64,000 bases of DNA. Source: Craspedostauros australis. Taxonomy: Eukaryota > Bacillariophyta > Bacillariophyceae > Mastogloiales > Achnanthaceae. The translations under genes and the position numbers were made by a program. A model generated the notes under the pieces. That model was not told the DNA's origin. It ran no database searches and saw only the letters and a list, made by a program, of their open reading frames with translations. Of this stretch, positions 46,201 to 54,645 are shown piece by piece; the stretch's first letter is position 1; every line of letters begins with the position of its first letter. The DNA lies in the NCBI GenBank assembly GCA_026770025.1, contig JAMXDE010000005.1, positions 1,612,001-1,676,000 of the forward strand. The letters run 5' to 3'.

Positions 46201-46462
46201 CATCATCACCGCAACGGGAGCGGTGACGAGTACAACAACGTCATCAGCCTCGAACGACAGCAACGACCTCAGCGTGGATGAGACCGAAAGCAGAATGAAC
46301 GTTGACAACGAGACTGCATCACACGGTCAGTACCACAACCAGCAACTGGCCGGAACGACCGAAGCCAACGGCGTCGCAGGACAGGCATCCGTCGTGTCGC
46401 TGCAGCTACCGCAGGTTCTGCCAGGTGTTGTGGTGGCCACCAAGACGAACCATGGGATTTAG
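37265..46462 (+). CDS. Giant PLU-1-like/PHD-finger chromatin protein, four exons
   Basis: Predicted protein of about 2,793 residues. Exons: 37265-37589, about 37935-38891, 39118-42117 and 42363-46462. All junctions are phase 1 and give one continuous frame. Introns 2 and 3 are well supported (GTAAGC/GCAG and GTATGT/TCAG with pyrimidine tracts); the exon 2 start is less certain. The start ATG has an ACCATGG context, and MGRPPGSKRYIR resembles an AT-hook; exon 2 has another basic patch (KRSRGPRGRKR). Exon 3 is a helical region with repeated W-x9-11-leucine modules, like the PLU-1 region of KDM5 demethylases. Exon 4 has PHD1 at about 1541-1587 (YCVCRRSHEGFMIGCDQCDEWYHGACIG) and PHD2 at about 2087-2135 (YCICGGPKNGTAMIGCKKC). 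After each comes a long Ala/Thr/Pro/Gln-rich linker. JmjN, ARID and JmjC domains are absent. Likely role: nuclear reader of histone H3. Confidence 0.83.
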
Positions 46463-46902
46463 AATCGGGAGGTGAATTTCGCACTGTTTCTTCACATTCG
46501 TGCGCATGTTGGTGCCTTTTTCCAACACGGTTCCATAGAAATACGAGCTAGAATACTACTACCAGTATGTATGCGGTGATCTTCTCATCTTCTTCCTGAA
46601 CTCTCGTAGCTTGTACATCGGCGACGACAAGGAAGAAGAGTCGCAGTCCCACGGTATGAGGACGCCTGTTCTCAGTATGTTGCGGTAGCGTGTGCAACAT
46701 CATGTTTAGCTCATGTTGCTTCGTCATACAAAACGTCTCCTTGCATCAACAGCATCACGATACACATGGCCATGCGGCTGCCAAGTCGTCACAGGAGCTG
46801 CATCTTCTGCTCCATCCACTATCAGCCGCACGCACGGACTATCGTCAAGGTGCACCGTTCTTGCATGGAATACTCGTATGTGCTCTAGAGTAGTATTATG
46901 CG
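46463..46902. other. Convergent 3' region, no gene seen
   Basis: Between the stops of the PHD gene and the flavin monooxygenase. It contains CTCTAGAGTAGTATT (46883-46897) just after the monooxygenase stop and a TAGAATACTACTACC word near 46550. No coding sequence recognised. Confidence 0.45.
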
Positions 46903-48544
46903 TTATGCTATCGACGTCTCTCTCACTTCCGCAGGTTCCACGAGAGAATACTCGTGATTGACAAAGTCTCTGTCGAACATGAATGACCGATATGTGTCTG
47001 GTCCGCCAGGGAATCCCCCTTTTCGCAAGCCGTTGGCAGCATCGTAGATCTCCTGCATGGCGTTGGAAGCGTACGTAATTAGGATGAAGATGGGGTGAGG
47101 AATGGCGGACAATGGCGCAAAAGCCAGGGGAAACGACAGCAAGCAACGACAGCGACAACAAAGACAATGACTCCATTGTGCCCACAAGAACCACCACCAC
47201 AAGCGTACGTACCTTGTTGACCGAGATGTAACCTTCCATGTCTGCGTCGTAAATCCCCGCCGTCTTCGCCAGGTCTCTGCAATAATCCCATTGGGCGTTG
47301 CCCAAGTAATGCGTGTCTTGGATGCGGCCGTTGGGCACGCCCCCGCAGCTGACAGAGTCCTGTTGCGCCGCATTCAGACGATCTTCCACAGATGGCAAGA
47401 CCGATGCAGCGGTCCATGTGGCGCACACGGCCTCGGCTTGCAATTCGAAGAAGGGGAAGGGAAGGATGGAATGCGGCAAGCCGACGAATGCCAAATTGGG
47501 ATGGTGGGCGTGCCACAGCTGTCGGTAAAGAGGTTTGACACGGCGTTCGCCGTCTGGGAATTGGACGTCCAGGTTGCTGTCGTCGTTGAGGAATGGGAAT
47601 TCGTAGTCGTATCCGGAACACATAATGATGCGGTCGATTGTGTTCGGTGGGATCGTGATGCCGGTCTCCTTGTCACCAAACTGTATGGAGCCGTCTTGCA
47701 GCACCTGCGTCGTTTTTGGGACCCACGCGCCATTGTCCGCGGTCTCTGGTTGTCCATCCACCAGCGGCGGACAGGTGGAATCGGATAAGTAGACGTAATC
47801 GGCGTGCTCCATAATCTCACGAGTCAGGTCCGCTCCACTGGCACGGGCGCCGATGCAAAGGACCGTTTCGGATTGGAACATCGCGGGGTCGTCGTATTCG
47901 ATGGAGTGCATGACCTTGCCCTGGAAGTATTGGTCCAGTCCTGGAATGCGCGGGCTAGATGCTTTGGCATAATGGCCGTTGCAAATCAAGACGGCGTCAA
48001 ACACATCGCTCTGCACATTGGAATCTTCTTCGCCAGTACTCGTCAGCTGTTGTTTTCCATGTTCATGTCCATGCTGCTGGTCTTGCTGCTGGTCTGTCTC
48101 GCTGACCGTCCATGAGAGTCTGATCTTGGGCCATGTCTCTGTGTCTGGTGACAGCGCCGACGGTTGGTCTGACAGGACAGTCAGCTGACGCACGGAATGG
48201 CCATGATGAATGTACCGCCCCAGCCGGAAGGAATCGCGGTAGCTCTCCAGATAGCGCGCAACATCGCGATGCGTGACGAAGCTGCCGCCATCCTGCGCTT
48301 CGAGCCAGGGCAGTTCGCGGTACCCCATGATCTCCTTGGGCAAGTTGGTGCGCAGACCTCGGTAGACGGGATCGCTGGTCGAATTGGAGACGTAGTTCCA
48401 GACGCCGCCCGTCTTGCGCGCATTCTTTTCAAAGACCTTGGGAGATGCCAGGCCGCTGCGCGAGACGACGCGCGCCGCCGCCAGACCGGATGCCCCGGCG
48501 CCGATTATGGCGATCTTCGGCTGCTGCGATGATGTCCGCATCAT
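46903..48544 (-). CDS. Flavin-containing monooxygenase, catalytic part, two exons; 5' end cut off by Copia
   Basis: Class B flavin monooxygenase body of 493 codons. Exon 1 is 48544-47213 and exon 2 is 47052-46903 (donor GTACGT, acceptor GCAG, phase 0; 160-bp intron). Seen: the FAD-binding GAGASG (15-20), FEKNARKTGGVWNY, the FMO signature F207-x-G209-x3-H213-x3-Y217 (FQGKVMHSIEY), and the NADPH-binding GARASG (232-237). These residues are intact, so the enzyme domain itself is not decayed. Members oxygenate soft nucleophiles such as N and S, or ketones; substrate unknown. The Copia element sits 3 bp upstream of the ATG at 48544. Before the insertion the frame ran without break from a plastid presequence now at 54645-54383. 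What remains here may be untranslated, or made as a cytosolic form if transcription starts in the element. Confidence 0.9.
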
Positions 48545-48547
48545 CGC
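48543..48547. repeat. Target-site duplication, left copy (ATCGC)
   Basis: Five bases directly before the 5' LTR, identical to those directly after the 3' LTR (54383-54387). Five bp is the usual Copia duplication. It overlaps the first in-frame codons of the monooxygenase fragment. Confidence 0.92.
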
Positions 48548-48706
48548 TGACAGCTTTCACTGTACTTCTTACCTCTTTACTAATCGTATTAATCAAATAC
48601 TGGTCGGAGATTGTCCTCGGACAACTCACAATAAAACAACAAGAGCTCCGACCAGGGCACGCAACAACGGGCCAATCAGTCTCAGTAGTTACTTGCATGT
48701 TTGACA
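48548..48706 (+). repeat. 5' LTR
   Basis: 159 bp, TGACAG...TTGACA. Identical to the 3' LTR by eye. It contains AATAAA at 48630-48635 and a perfect 9-bp inverted repeat (TGGTCGGAG at 48601-48609 with CTCCGACCA at 48646-48654) that brackets it. Confidence 0.95.
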
Positions 48707-48720
48707 GATTAAGAGTCGTG
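48707..48720 (+). promoter_or_regulatory. Candidate primer-binding site, complementary to a tRNA-Lys(CUU) anticodon arm
   Basis: The sequence GATTAAGAGTC immediately follows the LTR. Its complement GACTCTTAATC contains the seven-base loop CTCTTAA of tRNA-Lys(CUU). This would be an internal tRNA fragment as primer, as in Drosophila copia, rather than the 3' CCA end; no TGG follows the LTR. Confidence 0.5.
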
Positions 48721-48760
48721 ATATCACCAACAAGCTTATCACTATAACACCACTTCTACC

Positions 48761-50137
48761 ATGACGAGAACGATCAACAACAAAGCAGTAGCCGGATTCA
48801 TCAAGGAGCTTGTCGGGCTGAACGACCAACAGATGTCTTTCATCACAAGCACTCTTGGACGCATCGACAATGCCATCCGCCTCACTGACCAAGAAATCGT
48901 GGACTCTTTGGTTCACTCCCCATCTCTCAACGCCGTCAACATCGGTAACGTCATGCGCATCTTCGAATACGCACGTCACAACGCCGTCGACGACACAACG
49001 AACTGGGAAGCCATCCATGACTTCAACGAAGGTCGCAACTACAAGCTACCAACAATCGACTCGTCCGTGGCAATCTCGACGACCAAACTTCGCCTCGAGA
49101 TGGACATGAAGCAAGCGGCCGCAGCCGTGCAAGCCAACGAGATGGTTGTACGCTCGCCGCAACGCGGAGGCGCAAGCACGCGCTCTCCATCAACACCTAC
49201 CAACTGGCGCTATGACAAGGTCTCCATCCCAGACCCTCTCCCTTTCTCCGGTCTGAACGAAGACTGGCGTGATTGGAAGATATCCTTCGAGCGGTCCATG
49301 GTGACCACTCGATTCTCCAAGTACATGGACCGGGAGCGTCCAGCTGGATACGAGCAACACGTCGACCGACAGTTCCATTCGGTCATCAACGCATTGACCT
49401 ATCAGGGGGACGCCGATTTCCTTGTCTCAGCTCACCGCAACAGTGGACACGATGCATGGCAAGCATTGATTCAGCTCTACGAATCCGAGGAGAATCAGGC
49501 GCAAACAGTCGCCGAGCAAGAAGTCTACCTGACCCAGCTCTCCTTCGACGGATCCGAGCCATTCACCAAGTACGTCAACGCGTTTTCCAAATCCCTTCAA
49601 GTCATGAAGGACAACGGCAAGGAGATGACGGAAGAGCACATCATTGCGCAATTCTTCCGCAACATCCGTGATGAGCGCTACGTAAGCGAGGTGTCTCGTC
49701 TCCGCAAGGAGAAGCTCACCTTCGCTGAGATCCGCAAGGAACTCATGGAACATGATCGTGTGCTGACCAACATCGAAGCACATCAATCTCCTCGGCGTAA
49801 CCGTCGACTTCAGACCAAGCAGGGCGGACGCAACGACCGCAAGCGACCACACGATGGCCAATCCGGCGAACGCAAATCCGCACCCGCATTTCGGCTGTCG
49901 GACAGCGTCTTCAGACGCCTCCCAGCCTGCCAACAGGCACTCCTTGTGGAGGCCACGCGGTACTACCGCAAGAATGGGAAGAACATCGACGATGAGACCC
50001 TCAAGAAACTCAAGCCAGCGGAGTTCGCACAGAACCTCCAGCTGCCGCTCACACGCAGAGCAGCCAAGCGCGACCGAACCCACGGGACCCCGACTCGCGA
50101 CGGCAAGAAACGCGGATCATACGGCGACAGCTCTTGA
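48761..50137 (+). CDS. gag: Copia Gag protein
   Basis: Structural protein of 458 residues that would form the virus-like particle. A central helical region (WRYDKVSIPDPLPFSGLNED, then RDWKISFERSM and GHDAWQALIQLYESEENQ) matches copia-type Gag. The C-terminal third is basic (PRRNRRLQTKQGGRNDRKRP) and probably binds RNA. There is no CCHC zinc knuckle, so RNA binding must rely on the basic tail. The frame ends at UGA (50135-50137) and continues open, in the same frame, into pol. Confidence 0.9.
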   Translation: MTRTINNKAVAGFIKELVGLNDQQMSFITSTLGRIDNAIRLTDQEIVDSLVHSPSLNAVNIGNVMRIFEYARHNAVDDTTNWEAIHDFNEGRNYKLPTIDSSVAISTTKLRLEMDMKQAAAAVQANEMVVRSPQRGGASTRSPSTPTNWRYDKVSIPDPLPFSGLNEDWRDWKISFERSMVTTRFSKYMDRERPAGYEQHVDRQFHSVINALTYQGDADFLVSAHRNSGHDAWQALIQLYESEENQAQTVAEQEVYLTQLSFDGSEPFTKYVNAFSKSLQVMKDNGKEMTEEHIIAQFFRNIRDERYVSEVSRLRKEKLTFAEIRKELMEHDRVLTNIEAHQSPRRNRRLQTKQGGRNDRKRPHDGQSGERKSAPAFRLSDSVFRRLPACQQALLVEATRYYRKNGKNIDDETLKKLKPAEFAQNLQLPLTRRAAKRDRTHGTPTRDGKKRGSYGDSS

Positions 50138-50254
50138 CAATCAACGACGGGCACACTTCGCCGTCAGTCTGAGATTGCCATCCGTGTCAAGCCCCGCGAC
50201 TGTAGGGGGGAGACGCGTACAGCTGCAGAGGGACGGCCCAAGCGTGCACGCATT

Positions 50255-53200
50255 GTGGAACCCCGAGTGCCGCCGTCGAGCATAACCCACCCGCATGTCG
50301 AACACTGTCTTCGCAGGGCAAGAGTGATGGACGGTAGCCAGGGCTACATCGTATTGGACTCAGGGGCGGACGGCGACATCGTACATGCATCCGGATGGGT
50401 GGTGACCCGAAAACACACGCAGACTTTCCAAGCCCGCGGGGCGACGATGGAGTCACAAATCGAGACCTTCCAGATGGTCGACGCGGTGGCAGCATATGAA
50501 TCACCCACAGGGGATGTGATTCTGATCAAGGCAAACTTCGTGGCGCTTGACGAGCACCCAAGGCAGACAGAGTCATTGATGAATACTCATCATATGCGCG
50601 CGTCCGGACTGAACGTCTACGATCGCCTCATTCAACACCAAGGGCAACAGCGCATCGCGTCAGGGGGGATCAGTATACCACTGGCCAATCATGACGGCAA
50701 CACTCTGCGCATACCCATACGAAAACCGACGGCTCACGAGCTCGATAACACTACTAAGCATATCACGATATGCGACAGGCACCAACGACTTCGACGTAAC
50801 AACCAACGGGTTGACTTCGGCGAAGTGTTCAAGCATCTCCCACAACAGGTGGTTGAGAAGACCATGGCGGCATCAACCCAGCTGGCGGACAAACCGATAG
50901 AGGCCGAGTCAAGACTCATCCCACGGCAATACCGTACACAGCGCGCAGGGATATTGCTACCACACCGACTTCACGGAAGAGTCGACACCGATCCATTCTT
51001 TTCCACCATCCAGTCGATCCGACACTACAAATGCTTTCAGCTGTTCATACACAGCGAATCCAAGCTGATTTGGACCAAGCCACTCCGACGGGAGGCGATG
51101 GCGCCAGGGGCGCTAACCGACTTCATCCTCAACGTTGGGGCACCAGACCTGCTCATTTCCGACAATTCACAAGTGCAGTCGGGCAAGGCATGGAAGGCGG
51201 TAACATCCAAGCACATGATCAAGCATTCGTTCACAACGCCAATGAACCAGAACCAGAACCGAGCGGAACGCGCTATCGGAGACATCAAGCGGCACGCATA
51301 CCAACTCATTTGGGCGGCATCTGCGCCACTCGAATTCTGGTGCTACGCGGTACAGCACGCTGTCGACGTTTGGAACTTCACGGCCAAGGCCAGCATCCAA
51401 TGGAAGACGCCGATCGAACTTGCTCGGGGCAACACACCTGACATCTCTATGTTTCGTTTCACTTTCTTCCAACCGGTATGGTTCTTCGAACCGATGACGA
51501 AGTTCCCAGCTCATCCCTTCAAGCCAGGATATTTCCTGGGAATCGCGTGGGATCATGGCGATCCATTTACATACCACATCTGGTCACCGAAGGCCGACGA
51601 CATCAAGAAAGGCACAGCACTCGTCCGGAACATCGTGAAACCGCGAATTTTGGAGAATGCAGAGGTGCCACGGATCACTGACGAGGAAATACAGCGGATC
51701 GCTCGACTCGACCTCATACACTACAAGACCAGGGGCGCTTCGGGGGACAGGGCACGCACCAAGACGATGCCAGCTGAGCTCGCTCGACAGGTCCGCGAGG
51801 CCATCGACGCGATTGCTGTGCGGTCAGGGGCGGCGGCTTGCATTCCGGAACCTGGACCCGAACGGGTCAGGGGCGTCGAGGTCGACGCAAATACTACTCC
51901 ATCGGAGGATCAATGGTTTGGGCGGCCGAACATCGTGCCTGACGACGGTGGCATGCGCGGGCAGAACGCTGCTGGCATGATATCGGACGACGACGACGAC
52001 GACGGCGACGACATTCCAGATGATGACATCTCAGTGGAGTCCGACGGCTCGGCGGCGGAACCCATGCCGGATCCACCGGAGCAGCGGACTCAGGGGCGTC
52101 AAAGCTCTCTTGCAGAGCGAGAACACGATGAAATGTTTCAGAATCAGGTCGACAAGGTCGATCCAAATGAGCAAGACATCACCAGCATCATCGGACACAG
52201 CTTCCGAGACGGACATCTACACCTTCACGCAAGGTGGGATAGCGATGACACACAATGGTTTCGATACGACATCCTACGGGCAGATCATCCGGAGCTCGTG
52301 GCTCGCTACATTGTCGCGAACAAGCCTACTCGACATGGACGGCACAATCGTCAATCGCAAACGATATTGAAATGGGCAACCCATGCACTACGAGCGATCA
52401 GACGGCGCATCCAACGAATCGAGCGTACGCATCAATTCTCAATCGATGGCAATGACAACGTGACAATCATACGACGGGTCCGGCCAGGAAAGAAGAAGCA
52501 GAAGAAAGACTTCTTCGCAACTGTATTTCAATATGGAGTCGAGGTTCCACGCAATATGAGACACGCTTTGCAACTCGACCAGGCCAACAATAACGACTTG
52601 TGGAAGGCAGCAGCCAAGAAGGAAATCGATGCACTCATCGAACTCGACTGCTTCGAATTCCATCCGTCAACACATCGACCATCATCCGAATATCAGAGCA
52701 CGAAGCTCAGACTCATCTTCGCAGTCAAACAGGACCTGCGACGCAAGGCACGACTCGTAGCGGGAGGACACCTCATCGAGTTGGCAGACAACATCCGTGT
52801 CTACTCATCGACAGTCAAGTCTACCAGCGTGAGAATACTCGACGTCATCGCCGACGCGAACAAACTGGACCAGCTCTGCGGCGATGTCGGCAATGCATTC
52901 GTCAACGCATACACCAACGAGAAGATATATGCAACAGCAGGCAAGGAATTCGACCACCGGGAAGGCCAGACAATCGTGCTCAAGAAAGCACTGTACGGGC
53001 TCAGATCCAGTGCACAACGATTCCACGCACACTTCGCGAATACACTATCCTCGATGGGATTCAAGCCATCACGACATGACCAGGACGTCTGGATCAGACT
53101 TCGTGACGAGTCCGGATATGATTACATCTGCACACATGTGGATGACTTCAAGATCGTGGCCAAGGACCCACAGAAATATATGAAGTCCATCCAGCAGGTA

Positions 53201-54226
53201 TACACGATCAAGGATATCGGACCTCCCAAGTACTACCTTGGGAACGACTATTCCAGGAATGCCAAGGGCAAATGGAGCGTTGGATGTGACAAGTACATCG
53301 CCAACGCACTGGACAAAGTCGAGCGCCAACACGGGCAGCTACACAACCAGCACGTTCCTATGCGGAACAAGGATCATCCAGAGACGGACGATACCGAACT
53401 ACTAACACCTGACGAGCAACAGCAGTTCCAGCAGCTCATCGGCATGCTGAACTGGGTCGTTCAGCTCGGACGTTTCGACGTCGCATTTGCAACTTCTTCA
53501 CTTTCACGTTTCACTGCATCACCACGCAAGGGACACCTTGTGCGAGCGCTCAAGATATGGGGCTACCTCAAACACAAGGCCACCCTCCGCACACAGATCG
53601 ACTCCAAGCCAATGATATTCGACAACTTCCCATCGACTCCATCCAATCCGGAATTGGTGGCGCAAATGAAGGAGGAATACCCAGAAGCTATGGAGGACCT
53701 CGACAGCGGAGCTCCAGAGGCGGTCTACCCGGAGCTACCAATGTATGCATTCGTAGACGCGGACCATGCTCATGATCTGGTCACGCGGCGATCCAACACA
53801 GGCATCATACTTTTCCTTGGCAGAACCCCTGTCTACTTCTCCAGCAAGCGGCAGACATCGGTTACCACATCGACATACGGCGCGGAATTCAATGCACTGC
53901 GCTCGGTGACTGAGGAGATTATTGCACTCAGATATGCTCTCCGATCGCTGGGAGTTCATGTCAAGTCTCCAACCATCACATTCTGCGACAATAAGGCTGT
54001 GATCTCGAACACGACGATCGCGGACAGCCTGCTACAAAAGAAACATGTGGCAATATCGTTCCACAGAGTGCGCGAGTCTGTTGGAGCCGGGATATTGGTC
54101 CCAATATACATTCCTTCGAAGCTCAACTTCGCGGATATGCTCACAAAGGCACTGGCACGGCCAGATCTAACCACTTTTGTCACAGCCCTGTTCTACGGAG
54201 GTCATCCTCAAGATCAAGGGGCGTGA
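50255..54226 (+). CDS. pol: Copia Pol polyprotein (protease, integrase, reverse transcriptase, RNase H)
   Basis: At least 1,323 codons. The coordinates start at a GTG for convenience; the frame is open back to the gag UGA at 50135, so pol is probably made as a Gag-Pol readthrough product. Seen: aspartic protease DSGAD (near 50357); integrase catalytic Asp in RVDTDPFF, second Asp in LISDNSQ, Glu in NRAERAIGDIK; reverse-transcriptase ALYGLRSSAQRFH and the catalytic THVDDF (near 53135); RNase H FVDADHAHD and FCDNKAV. The classical HHCC zinc motif before the integrase core is not evident. A low-complexity acidic/Ser segment separates integrase and reverse transcriptase. The stop TGA (54224-54226) is formed by the first three bases of the 3' LTR. 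Confidence 0.92.
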   Translation: MEPRVPPSSITHPHVEHCLRRARVMDGSQGYIVLDSGADGDIVHASGWVVTRKHTQTFQARGATMESQIETFQMVDAVAAYESPTGDVILIKANFVALDEHPRQTESLMNTHHMRASGLNVYDRLIQHQGQQRIASGGISIPLANHDGNTLRIPIRKPTAHELDNTTKHITICDRHQRLRRNNQRVDFGEVFKHLPQQVVEKTMAASTQLADKPIEAESRLIPRQYRTQRAGILLPHRLHGRVDTDPFFSTIQSIRHYKCFQLFIHSESKLIWTKPLRREAMAPGALTDFILNVGAPDLLISDNSQVQSGKAWKAVTSKHMIKHSFTTPMNQNQNRAERAIGDIKRHAYQLIWAASAPLEFWCYAVQHAVDVWNFTAKASIQWKTPIELARGNTPDISMFRFTFFQPVWFFEPMTKFPAHPFKPGYFLGIAWDHGDPFTYHIWSPKADDIKKGTALVRNIVKPRILENAEVPRITDEEIQRIARLDLIHYKTRGASGDRARTKTMPAELARQVREAIDAIAVRSGAAACIPEPGPERVRGVEVDANTTPSEDQWFGRPNIVPDDGGMRGQNAAGMISDDDDDDGDDIPDDDISVESDGSAAEPMPDPPEQRTQGRQSSLAEREHDEMFQNQVDKVDPNEQDITSIIGHSFRDGHLHLHARWDSDDTQWFRYDILRADHPELVARYIVANKPTRHGRHNRQSQTILKWATHALRAIRRRIQRIERTHQFSIDGNDNVTIIRRVRPGKKKQKKDFFATVFQYGVEVPRNMRHALQLDQANNNDLWKAAAKKEIDALIELDCFEFHPSTHRPSSEYQSTKLRLIFAVKQDLRRKARLVAGGHLIELADNIRVYSSTVKSTSVRILDVIADANKLDQLCGDVGNAFVNAYTNEKIYATAGKEFDHREGQTIVLKKALYGLRSSAQRFHAHFANTLSSMGFKPSRHDQDVWIRLRDESGYDYICTHVDDFKIVAKDPQKYMKSIQQVYTIKDIGPPKYYLGNDYSRNAKGKWSVGCDKYIANALDKVERQHGQLHNQHVPMRNKDHPETDDTELLTPDEQQQFQQLIGMLNWVVQLGRFDVAFATSSLSRFTASPRKGHLVRALKIWGYLKHKATLRTQIDSKPMIFDNFPSTPSNPELVAQMKEEYPEAMEDLDSGAPEAVYPELPMYAFVDADHAHDLVTRRSNTGIILFLGRTPVYFSSKRQTSVTTSTYGAEFNALRSVTEEIIALRYALRSLGVHVKSPTITFCDNKAVISNTTIADSLLQKKHVAISFHRVRESVGAGILVPIYIPSKLNFADMLTKALARPDLTTFVTALFYGGHPQDQGA
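54210..54223 (+). promoter_or_regulatory. Polypurine tract
   Basis: AAGATCAAGGGGCG abuts the 3' LTR. It is purine-rich as needed to prime plus-strand DNA, though interrupted by pyrimidines at several positions. Confidence 0.6.
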
Positions 54227-54382
54227 CAGCTTTCACTGTACTTCTTACCTCTTTACTAATCGTATTAATCAAATACTGGTCGGAGATTGTCCTCGGACAA
54301 CTCACAATAAAACAACAAGAGCTCCGACCAGGGCACGCAACAACGGGCCAATCAGTCTCAGTAGTTACTTGCATGTTTGACA
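54224..54382 (+). repeat. 3' LTR
   Basis: 159 bp, identical by eye to the 5' LTR. AATAAA lies at 54306-54311. Its first three bases serve as the pol stop codon. Confidence 0.95.
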
Positions 54383-54387
54383 ATCGC
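54383..54387. repeat. Target-site duplication, right copy (ATCGC)
   Basis: Directly follows the 3' LTR and matches 48543-48547. On the minus strand these bases (GCGAT) are the last codons of the separated monooxygenase presequence. Confidence 0.92.
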
Positions 54388-54645
54388 GTTCACAGACATC
54401 TTCAAAGATGTGGCTGTTCTCTTAGTTGCCGTTGCTTCCGCCGCTGCTGCCTCGGGAGATGCGAATGCGGCAGCAGATGGAGCACAGACAAAGAGATGGA
54501 CTACGAGCACTTGCAGCAGAAGTGATAGGAGCGAGAGGCGCAGGAAATTGCGAGAAGGTCGGCTGCCTGGTCGGTTGGCAGATAGGTGGAGAACGATTGA
54601 TGATCTGTATGGACTGCCAATACGGTGCTCGCCAGATGAAGCCAT
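54383..54645 (-). pseudogene. Severed 5' coding end of the flavin monooxygenase: plastid presequence
   Basis: Minus-strand frame of 87 codons plus two bases from the ATG at 54645. After a Ser/Arg-rich n-region comes a hydrophobic core (LRLSLLSLLLQVLVVHLFVC), then APSAAAF with Phe at the predicted +1 cleavage site. A transit-like Ala/Thr/Lys segment follows (ASPEAAAAEATATKRTATS) and then LKMSVNA. Removing the element and one target-site copy makes this frame run directly into MMRTSSQQPKIAIIGAGASG of the catalytic part at 48544. As it stands, the frame enters the LTR and stops at 54358-54360. The n-region of about 33 residues is long for a signal peptide, so the true start could be further inside. 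Confidence 0.8.

Larger units (their letters stand above)
48548..54382 (+). mobile_element. Complete Ty1/copia LTR retrotransposon (diatom CoDi-like)
   Basis: A 5,835-bp element with identical 159-bp LTRs that start TG and end CA, flanked by a 5-bp duplication. It has a primer-binding site, gag, and pol in the order protease, integrase, reverse transcriptase, RNase H, which is the copia order. The integrase stretch around DTDPFFSTIQSIRHYKCFQLF and WFFEPMTKF resembles, from memory, diatom CoDi elements rather than plant or animal copia. Both coding parts are free of frameshifts. The only internal stop is one UGA between gag and pol, so the element could still be active. It is inserted antisense to the flavin monooxygenase gene. 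Confidence 0.96.

Noticed and set aside
48548-54382. Idea that the element is a retrovirus or Gypsy type
   Set aside because: Integrase lies before reverse transcriptase, there is no envelope frame, and the sequence is copia-like.
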